Positions 17,096 through 22,376 of a DNA stretch of 36,760 nucleotides are shown piece after piece (position 1 is the first letter of the stretch; each line of letters starts with the position of its first letter). Made by a program: the position numbers and the translations under genes. The stretch is from assembly GCA_020341755.1 (NCBI GenBank), contig CP070834.1, positions 1,243,837-1,280,596 on the forward strand. Reading direction: 5' to 3'. The notes below the pieces were generated by a model. That model was given only the letters and a program-made list of their open reading frames with translations. It had not been told where the DNA came from and did no database searches. Source of the DNA: Caldifarciminota bacterium (GTDB lineage Bacteria > Hydrothermota > Tepidihabitantia > SM23-42).

Positions 17096-18214
17096 TTATT
17101 TGAGTATGGCGCGCAGGAACAGCATGAAACCCTGTGCTTCACTTTCCACCAGCTCAAGATTTTTCCGGGCTTGCTCGTATGAGGGATTTATGTCCAGTGC
17201 CCGTTTGAAATTCTCTATTGCAGCATTGAACAGGGTCCTCATCTTGATGAGATACGCCTTTGCCAGTGCATTACGGAGATCGGCATATCCGGGATGCTGT
17301 TCGATCTTTGCGGACAATCGTTCAATGTATTCATCGATGGTGACGGGTACGTCCCTGAGATCACTGTATTTTGAGAACAGTTCAAAATCAGAGACGACTT
17401 CATGAATGTCGACCCCGCTCAGGGTTTTTTTGAACCGTTCGAAACCGGCGAGTGCATCTGCATACTCTTCGTTCTCAAGCAATCTGAAAGCTTTTTTGAA
17501 AGCTTCTTGTTGAAAACGCGGATCAAGAAGTGAAGCATATTTCATGTTGACGATTGCTGACATGACATTCTTCTCTTCCGGTGACGGTACCTTCACAACC
17601 TTTTCTTGTAAAATCAATAGACCTAGATTGAAGTATGCTTCGGCATAGTCTTTATTGATATTAATGGCTTTTTCGAGTTCTCTGAATGCCTCGTCATACT
17701 GGTCTTTATCCAGATATGCCAGTCCTAGATCAAGATAAAAATCCGCGTTGTTCGGTGCGAGATAGAGGGCCCGCGTGAATTGGTCGATCGCCTTGTCGAT
17801 ATCGCCCATCTTCCTGTAAACATAGCCGAGATTTCTGTGTGCACTCGTCATGTTGTTATCGAGTTTGATGACCTGTTCGAAAGCAATGCGTGCGTCATCG
17901 TAGAAACCGCGCGAGAAGAAAAGCATACCGATCTTATTCAGGGCATCGGTTTGCATGCGTGCTTTCACATTGTCGGCTAACTGAAGAAGGTTGGATATTT
18001 CATCGATCTGCTTGTTGTGTATGGATTGAATGAGGGCGATGAGTTTTTTCTCCCGCATATCCGTATCGTACGGTGTTTCCGTGATGTCGAGCACTTTACC
18101 AGATTTATAGATATGGGTCGCTATTCTATGTTTTTTTGGTTCGGCAAATGTTTCTACGTGGTATATCTCATCCCCGGATTTGATGGCGCTGTCAAGACCG
18201 AATGTTTTTTTCAT
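17096..18214 (-). CDS. TPR-repeat scaffold protein
   Basis: 372 residues. Residues 1-65 form a small beta-rich domain (GDEIYHVETFAEPKKHRIATHIYKSGKVLDI). From ~85 onward there are several consecutive TPR motifs, clearest in DDARIAFEQVIKLDNNMTSAHRNLGYVYRKMGDIDKAIDQFTRALYLAPNNADFYLDLG, with a last repeat near residue 335 (NFKRALDINPSYEQARKNLELV). No signal peptide or membrane helix, so cytoplasmic. It starts 3 nt after the stop of the STAS gene, with AGGA upstream of the ATG, so both come from the promoter at 18912-18939. The pairing with an anti-sigma-antagonist-like domain suggests a signalling scaffold. Partners unknown. Confidence 0.85.
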   Translation of the reverse strand: MKKTFGLDSAIKSGDEIYHVETFAEPKKHRIATHIYKSGKVLDITETPYDTDMREKKLIALIQSIHNKQIDEISNLLQLADNVKARMQTDALNKIGMLFFSRGFYDDARIAFEQVIKLDNNMTSAHRNLGYVYRKMGDIDKAIDQFTRALYLAPNNADFYLDLGLAYLDKDQYDEAFRELEKAININKDYAEAYFNLGLLILQEKVVKVPSPEEKNVMSAIVNMKYASLLDPRFQQEAFKKAFRLLENEEYADALAGFERFKKTLSGVDIHEVVSDFELFSKYSDLRDVPVTIDEYIERLSAKIEQHPGYADLRNALAKAYLIKMRTLFNAAIENFKRALDINPSYEQARKNLELVESEAQGFMLFLRAILK

Positions 18215-18217
18215 CGA

Positions 18218-18859
18218 TCACATCCTCGTCTTCTTGACCAAGCACTGCCACGCGTAATACAATTTTCTCTCCCTGGTATTGAGACGGAGACGCCGGAGAA
18301 CAAAATAGACTTTCAAGGTATTCAACTTGACAAAACCATAGGCTGGGCTGGTCAACGTTTGTTTTATCTGAGTAGCATTTAACAATGGATTCTCGCGAAC
18401 GATTCGACGTATTGCATCCTCGATGGTTAGCCGCTGAGCATCTGGAGAACCATCCCCACCTGACAGCGGTTCTTCAAGCTCTGACACGGCACCTGGCTCG
18501 GTCACTCCGAAGTATCTCAGCGCATCTTTGGTCGTTGAGAAATATTTTATGACCTGGTTGAGTTCCAGAAGTTTGAAGATCGAGTTGACTTCGTCCGACA
18601 TGTTGATGAAAACGATGTCACCCTTCTTTTCTCTGAACTCTCTTATTCTGGTTAAGACAACGCCCCAACCCGCTGAACTGACATACTCAACTCCTCTGAA
18701 GCTAATGATAAATCGGAAGATCTTCTTTCCCAGATGTTCTATTTCTTTCTTGAGTTGGACAGCGGTCGTTGAGTTGATATACCCGTCGAGCGTCAGCATG
18801 GCGAGATCGTTGCTGTCCAGAGTCCGTGATGTGATTTTAAGTTCTGTTTCTGTTTGCAT
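18218..18859 (-). CDS. STAS-domain protein with possible C-terminal helix-turn-helix
   Basis: 213 residues. Residues ~8-118 are a STAS domain of the anti-sigma-antagonist type: MLTLDGYINSTTAVQLKKEI, then VEYVSSAGWGVVLTRIREF with Ser61/Ser62 at the usual phosphorylation site (normally D-S-[ST]-G; here V-S-S-A-G), and DIVFINMSDEVNSIFKLLELNQVIKYF. A linker rich in Gly, Glu and Ser (~120-143) leads to a helical segment at ~145-205 (AIRRIVRENPLLNATQIKQTL ... NTLKVYFVLRRLRLNTRERKLYY) that resembles a helix-turn-helix or winged helix. If real, this is a direct STAS-to-DNA (or protein) output. It leads a two-gene operon with the TPR scaffold. No well-placed Shine-Dalgarno sequence precedes the ATG. 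Confidence 0.82.
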   Translation of the reverse strand: MQTETELKITSRTLDSNDLAMLTLDGYINSTTAVQLKKEIEHLGKKIFRFIISFRGVEYVSSAGWGVVLTRIREFREKKGDIVFINMSDEVNSIFKLLELNQVIKYFSTTKDALRYFGVTEPGAVSELEEPLSGGDGSPDAQRLTIEDAIRRIVRENPLLNATQIKQTLTSPAYGFVKLNTLKVYFVLRRLRLNTRERKLYYAWQCLVKKTRM

Positions 18860-18911
18860 TATATTTAACCATACTACCTTTCATGATAGCAAAGGCTCCA
18901 TGGTTCATGCA

Positions 18912-18939
18912 ATTATATGGAAGGTCGTCAAAATGTCAA
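18912..18939 (-). promoter_or_regulatory. Sigma70-type promoter of the STAS-TPR operon
   Basis: On the minus strand TTGACA (18934-18939), 16-nt spacer, TATAAT (18912-18917), a full consensus promoter. The predicted start near 18905 leaves a leader of about 46 nt. It is divergent from the tRNA promoter. Confidence 0.8.
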
Positions 18940-18965
18940 TGAAAATACTTAAGAAAGTACAAGCA

Positions 18966-18993
18966 TTGACATGCAGCAAGATATTAATATAAT
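18966..18993 (+). promoter_or_regulatory. Sigma70-type promoter of the tRNA gene
   Basis: TTGACA (18966-18971), 16-nt spacer, TATAAT (18988-18993). The GGGGAGG just after it is G-rich, as in stringently controlled promoters. The mature tRNA begins about 25 nt after the predicted start. Confidence 0.85.
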
Positions 18994-19024
18994 ACGGGGA
19001 GGGTGCGAATAGTATATATGAAAA

Positions 19025-19098
19025 GGGCCTGTAGCTCAGTTGGTTAGAGCAGCTGACTCATAATCAGCGGGTCGGGGGTTCAAGTCCCTCCGGGCCCA
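19025..19098 (+). tRNA. tRNA with anticodon CAU, probably tRNA-Ile2 (or elongator Met)
   Basis: A 74-base cloverleaf is complete: acceptor GGGCCTG pairs with CGGGCCC, the D arm is GCTC-AGTTGGTTA-GAGC, the anticodon arm is GCTGA-CTCATAA-TCAGC with CAT at the anticodon, and the T arm contains TTCAAGT. The discriminator base is A, and the 3' CCA is not encoded. The G1-C72 pair rules out an initiator tRNA. The acceptor stem (GGGCCTx) is closer to isoleucine tRNAs than to elongator methionine tRNAs, which would make this the lysidine-modified AUA-reading tRNA; this choice is inference. Seven T residues follow at 19099-19105. Confidence 0.95.
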
Positions 19099-19105
19099 TT
19101 TTTTT
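19099..19105 (+). terminator. T-run immediately after the tRNA
   Basis: T7 follows directly after the discriminator base. The GC-rich acceptor and T arms could act as the stem of an intrinsic terminator. Seen directly; function inferred. Confidence 0.45.
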
Positions 19106-19110
19106 AAACC

Positions 19111-19187
19111 CTAATATCGAATTTCTAAATCCTGAATCCCACATACTTGCCTGGTGGAATCGATTACGAAGATTACAAAAAGATTAC
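19111..19187. repeat. Low-complexity intergenic repeat words, including three GATTAC units
   Basis: The 282-base gap between the tRNA and the next gene begins with AT-rich words of the form CGAATTTCTAAATCCTGAAT (19119-19138). GATTAC then recurs at 19162, 19171 and 19182, spaced 9 and 11 bases. Similar words reappear at 19325-19375 and 30130-30161. They look like members of a scattered intergenic repeat rather than gene remnants. Confidence 0.5.
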
Positions 19188-19209
19188 AGTGATAACACCC
19201 CGGATAGCA

Positions 19210-19237
19210 TTGACTTTTACTTCATTTTCTGTATAAT
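19210..19237 (+). promoter_or_regulatory. Sigma70-type promoter upstream of the membrane protein-DHH-mglA genes
   Basis: TTGACT (19210-19215), 16-nt spacer, TATAAT (19232-19237). Predicted start near 19244, about 137 nt before the ATG at 19381 and 3 nt before a GTG-initiated small frame at 19247. Confidence 0.75.
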
Positions 19238-19246
19238 AACCTCACC

Positions 19247-19384
19247 GTGAATACTTATTCGACAACTCCCCTGTGCTATGTGAGATTTTTGCAGAGTAAT
19301 ATTCATAGTCGTTTAGATCATTTGGATTTTTTAATTTGGAATAAATATGCAGTTAGTATTTTGAATTTAGGATTTACTGTATGA
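19247..19384 (+). CDS. Possible 45-residue leader ORF
   Basis: A GTG 3 nt downstream of the predicted transcription start opens a frame of 45 codons whose TGA overlaps the ATG of the next gene in an ATGA arrangement. The position suits a leaderless, translationally coupled leader peptide. However, the peptide (ending AVSILNLGFTV) is not recognisable and the second half runs through AT-rich repeat words, so an accidental open frame is quite possible. Confidence 0.25.
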   Translation: MNTYSTTPLCYVRFLQSNIHSRLDHLDFLIWNKYAVSILNLGFTV

Positions 19385-19806
19385 AGTGGAGCATACATCC
19401 TGCGCGCAAGCACCGCCTGAAGACGATCATAACAGGTTTTTTCATCGTCTGCTTCCTCGTATTTGTGACGGTCTTGTACGGTACCATTTTCGGTTTGCTC
19501 GGTCTTTTGATATTATTTTTCTCGTTGTATTCGTACTACTTTCCGACGCACTACGAGGCGACCGAGAACGCCATTATCATAAAAAACGTGTTTATGACCC
19601 AACGCAGAGAGCTATCCGAGTTCAAGCGGGTATACCGGGGCAAGAATGGAATCCTGTTGAGTCCCTTCCGGAGAAAGACATTTTTGAACCACTTCCGCGG
19701 TGTCTTCTTGCTCCTGCCGGAAAAAAGGGATGAAATAACAGCCTTTTTAGAAGAACGTATTGCCGCACTCCAACCTCAAGAAAGCAAATCATCTGACAAT
19801 GGGTAA
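19381..19806 (+). CDS. Small membrane protein with PH-like (YcxB-type) tail
   Basis: 141 residues: a short basic N-terminus (MKWSIHPARKHRLK), two closely spaced transmembrane helices at ~14-34 and ~36-54 (GFFIVCFLVFVTVLYGTIFGLLGLLILFFSLYSYYF), then a soluble domain of ~80 residues (HYEATENAIIIKNVFMTQRRELSEFKRVYRGKNGILLSPF) typical of bacterial PH-like domains that follow two helices in YcxB/YdbS-type proteins. AGGA lies 8 nt before the ATG. The stop overlaps the start of the DHH gene (ATGGGTAA), so the two are coupled. Function unknown. Confidence 0.75.
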   Translation: MKWSIHPARKHRLKTIITGFFIVCFLVFVTVLYGTIFGLLGLLILFFSLYSYYFPTHYEATENAIIIKNVFMTQRRELSEFKRVYRGKNGILLSPFRRKTFLNHFRGVFLLLPEKRDEITAFLEERIAALQPQESKSSDNG

Positions 19807-21307
19807 TATGGGCAAGACCGCACGACTCGATAAAATGCTCGTGCAGCGGTACACTGCCGACTTTTCCATCCCCCAGGAACTTGCGCAGATCATCGCATCG
19901 AGGTTTCCGGTGTATACCGATGCACAGGCATATTTATTCCCGGAATTAAGCACGCTTCATGATCCTGGATTACTTCCGGATATAGAAAAGGCAGCAGACC
20001 GCATCGTGCGTGCTGTGCATGATGGCACGGGGATACTCGTATACTGCCACGACGACGTCGATGGCTACACTTCTGGTGTGATCATGTACACGACCCTCAA
20101 GGATATAATGAGGAAACGTGCCCAGCCGCTATTTCTGTACCCGGTCATCAGGGAAAAAGATGGTTATATTCTGAATCCGAGAGTCTTGCAGGAATACCGT
20201 TCAAAGGGTGCGCGGATCATCATTACCGTCGATTTCGGTGTAAGCAGCAACGAGAATTTCGAGATTGCAAGAGAACAGGACATGGAACTGATCGTATGCG
20301 ACCATCACGAGGTGAAGGCAGATGCGTTTACCGTCCCTGTGGTGGATCCAAAAAGACCCGCATCGTCTTATCCGTTCCGGGATCTGGCCGGTGTCGGTGT
20401 GACGTTAAAACTCGCTCAGTTCTTGTACAGATCTTCACTGGGGTTAGGCACCGATGAATTTTTCAACGTAAAAAAAGAATTCATCGCATTGTCTATGCTC
20501 GGTACCGTTGCTGACCGCGTCATACTTACAGACGAGAATCGGGTTCTGTGCAGACATGGTTTGGACATGATCAATCAGCTTGATGTTCCGTGGGCCAGGT
20601 ATTTCAGGGCCAACGGAGAGATCGATACGGCGACGGTTATACAGATGATCATACCAACAATATCATCAGCGGCATACTGTGATCCCATGTACGGTGTCAG
20701 GGTTTTTCTGAACAGCGACATGGCATATATCTGTGATGCATTCACGAAACTCAGGAACGTGACCGATGAACGCAGGAAGGGTGTCGCGATATTTTTCGAA
20801 GATGTGATATCTGCAGCACGGGTATATCCTGACGTTGTCATATCGGTCGTACCGGTCGTCCGTCAGCATTATCTCGGGTCGGTCGCCGGATGGCTCAGGG
20901 ACCGGTACCAACGGACGGCAGTGGTTATCGGGATTAGAGATGGACGGTGCATCGGTGAATTGCGCAGTCACCGGCTTAACCTGTACGAAATGCTGCACAG
21001 CATGGGTGATTTGTTCTCTGATTACGGTGGTCACCAAAGAGCAGCCGGTTTCACAATGGCCCATCAGCACCTGGATGAACTGGCAGATAGAATTCTTCGC
21101 TACGTAACGGAAAATACGCATGAAACGAAGGAAAAAACACGTGAACCTGTTTTTCTCCTTGCACGAACGAACGTTGACATGCTCAAACGGATGATGCCGT
21201 TTGGCGAGGGCAATTCCGCACCATTATTGACAGATGGTTCGCTCGTCTATACAATAGACAATAAGCTGAATATCGTGGAAAAGGGCAGTTTCGATAGCAA
21301 ATATTAA
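19799..21307 (+). CDS. DHH-family phosphoesterase, RecJ-like
   Basis: About 502 residues from ATG 19799; the frame also contains an upstream ATG at 19760 that lies inside the previous gene. DHH-domain motifs are present: H84-D-D-V-D88-G (motif I), TVDFGVSS (Asp145, motif II), CDHHEV (Asp168-His169-His170, motif III) and DLAGVGVTLKLAQ (motif IV). A DHHA1-type YGGHQRAAGFTM lies near residue 410. The order matches RecJ 5'-3' single-strand exonuclease, but at ~500 residues it is shorter than RecJ (typically 550-580) and its motif I reads HDDVDG rather than the usual DYDADG. It could instead be a relative acting on short RNAs or nucleotides. It overlaps the proposed mglA start by 14 nt. Confidence 0.85.
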   Translation: MGNMGKTARLDKMLVQRYTADFSIPQELAQIIASRFPVYTDAQAYLFPELSTLHDPGLLPDIEKAADRIVRAVHDGTGILVYCHDDVDGYTSGVIMYTTLKDIMRKRAQPLFLYPVIREKDGYILNPRVLQEYRSKGARIIITVDFGVSSNENFEIAREQDMELIVCDHHEVKADAFTVPVVDPKRPASSYPFRDLAGVGVTLKLAQFLYRSSLGLGTDEFFNVKKEFIALSMLGTVADRVILTDENRVLCRHGLDMINQLDVPWARYFRANGEIDTATVIQMIIPTISSAAYCDPMYGVRVFLNSDMAYICDAFTKLRNVTDERRKGVAIFFEDVISAARVYPDVVISVVPVVRQHYLGSVAGWLRDRYQRTAVVIGIRDGRCIGELRSHRLNLYEMLHSMGDLFSDYGGHQRAAGFTMAHQHLDELADRILRYVTENTHETKEKTREPVFLLARTNVDMLKRMMPFGEGNSAPLLTDGSLVYTIDNKLNIVEKGSFDSKY

Positions 21308-21890
21308 CTACGCTGAAAAAGAATTGAACCTGAAAATCGTATACTACGGTACAGGACTATGCGGCAAGACCACAAACCTCCGAATGGTTTACGGCGCCAT
21401 GAATCCTGAACGTCGAGGGAAAATGATGAGTCTGGCCACGGAACTCGATCAAACGCTATTCTTCGATTTTCTACCGGTCGATCTGGGGAGCATAAAGGGT
21501 TGGAAACTGCGCCATCATCTGTATACGGTGCCCGGACAAATATACTATAATGTTTCCCGGAAATTGGTATTGAAAAACGTTGATGGTATCGTTTTTGTAG
21601 TAGATTCGCAAGAAGAACGCCTGGAAGAGAACCTGGAGAGTTACAATAATCTCCAGGATAATCTTCAGAGTTATGGTCTGTCGCTGAAGAGTATACCGCT
21701 TGTCATGCAGTATAACAAGCGTGACCTGCCCAATATCATGCCGATCAGCGATCTCCAGTCTCATATCAATAAGGCAGGATATGAGTATTTTGAGAGCGTG
21801 GCGATCCGTGGTATTGGTGTTTTTGATACGTTGAAAACTATTTGTCGTCTTACCGTACATAAACACGCAGACGAACTGCCCCAGGGATAA
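21294..21890 (+). CDS. mglA: MglA-type small GTPase, probable ATA start
   Basis: A Ras-like GTPase of the MglA polarity family, about 198 residues. Motifs: P-loop GTGLCGKT (~19-26), TVPGQIYYNVSRK (~78-90) with the MglA-type PGQ, and NKRDLP (~141-146). MglA of Myxococcus cycles at cell poles with its GAP MglB. The first ATG/GTG/TTG in frame is TTG at 21324, but the 10 codons before it read IANINYAEKE, matching the conserved MglA start M-x-F-I-N-Y-x-x-x-E. AAGGG at 21281-21285 stands 8 nt before ATA 21294, and no canonical start exists between the stop at 21267 and the TTG. The gene overlaps the DHH gene. mglB follows 78 nt later with its own promoter. Confidence 0.92.
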   Translation: MANINYAEKELNLKIVYYGTGLCGKTTNLRMVYGAMNPERRGKMMSLATELDQTLFFDFLPVDLGSIKGWKLRHHLYTVPGQIYYNVSRKLVLKNVDGIVFVVDSQEERLEENLESYNNLQDNLQSYGLSLKSIPLVMQYNKRDLPNIMPISDLQSHINKAGYEYFESVAIRGIGVFDTLKTICRLTVHKHADELPQG

Positions 21891-21901
21891 TACCCGAATT
21901 T

Positions 21902-21914
21902 CAGCGGTACGCTG
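21902..21914. promoter_or_regulatory. Short palindrome between mglA and the mglB promoter
   Basis: CAGCG-GTA-CGCTG is a perfect 5-bp inverted repeat 18 nt upstream of the mglB -35 box. It lacks a following T-run, so it is a weak terminator candidate and might instead be a small operator. Confidence 0.3.
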
Positions 21915-21931
21915 TTAGATATTTAAACCTC

Positions 21932-21960
21932 TTGACTTTTCTATAAATATTCACTATAAT
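21932..21960 (+). promoter_or_regulatory. Sigma70-type promoter of the mglB-che operon, nearly leaderless
   Basis: TTGACT (21932-21937), 17-nt spacer, TATAAT (21955-21960). The mglB ATG begins 8 nt after the -10 box, so the predicted leader is about 2 nt. GGTGGA stands just before the ATG but would lie at or upstream of the transcript start. Confidence 0.75.
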
Positions 21961-21968
21961 CTGGTGGA

Positions 21969-22376
21969 ATGGCTGATCGGCAAACCCTGAGCATTTCAAA
22001 GGAAAGCATCGATAAACTGACCTATTTATTGGGCGATTTCTGTACTCAGGCAAACACGGTGTGGGCGATATTTGTAACGATATCCGGACAACTTTTAGTA
22101 CAACGCGGGTTTGTGCGTTCCTATGATGTCCTGGCGATCTCAGCGCTGGCATGCGGGGTATACAATTCGACAATGGAACTTGCCCACATCGTCGGTGAAC
22201 GAAAATTCAGTCAGTTCCTCCAGGAAGGCAAGCGTTTTAGTGTCTACTATATTGGCGTGGAGCGGGACTATTTACTCGTTTCGCTCTTTGATGATCGTAC
22301 ACTACCAGGAGTCGTTAAAGTTGCGAGTGAGGTTTTCTCCCAGAAGGCAAAGTCAGTAGTGGGTAATGGAAGATGA
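21969..22376 (+). CDS. mglB: Roadblock/LC7-domain protein, probable MglB
   Basis: 135 residues forming one Roadblock/LC7 domain: an N-terminal helix (SKESIDKLTYLLGDFC), strands AIFVTISGQLLVQRGF, the helix DVLAISALACGVYNSTMELAHIVG, and strands RFSVYYIGVERDYLLVSLFDD. MglB homodimers act as GTPase-activating protein for MglA. The adjacent MglA gene supports this, although the domain alone would also fit other Roadblock regulators. It has its own promoter separate from mglA. Its TGA overlaps the ATG of the DnaA-like gene (ATGA), so the two are translationally coupled, an unusual pairing. Confidence 0.88.
   Translation: MADRQTLSISKESIDKLTYLLGDFCTQANTVWAIFVTISGQLLVQRGFVRSYDVLAISALACGVYNSTMELAHIVGERKFSQFLQEGKRFSVYYIGVERDYLLVSLFDDRTLPGVVKVASEVFSQKAKSVVGNGR

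Noticed and set aside
18814-18882. Short upstream frame in the STAS leader (minus strand, MKGSMVKY...)
   Set aside because: Only about 15 codons, out of frame with the STAS start and without its own ribosome binding site; too little to support.
19162-19187. Three GATTAC copies considered as a CRISPR-like or iteron array
   Set aside because: Units are six bases with uneven 9- and 11-base spacing and no spacers or associated cas or rep genes.
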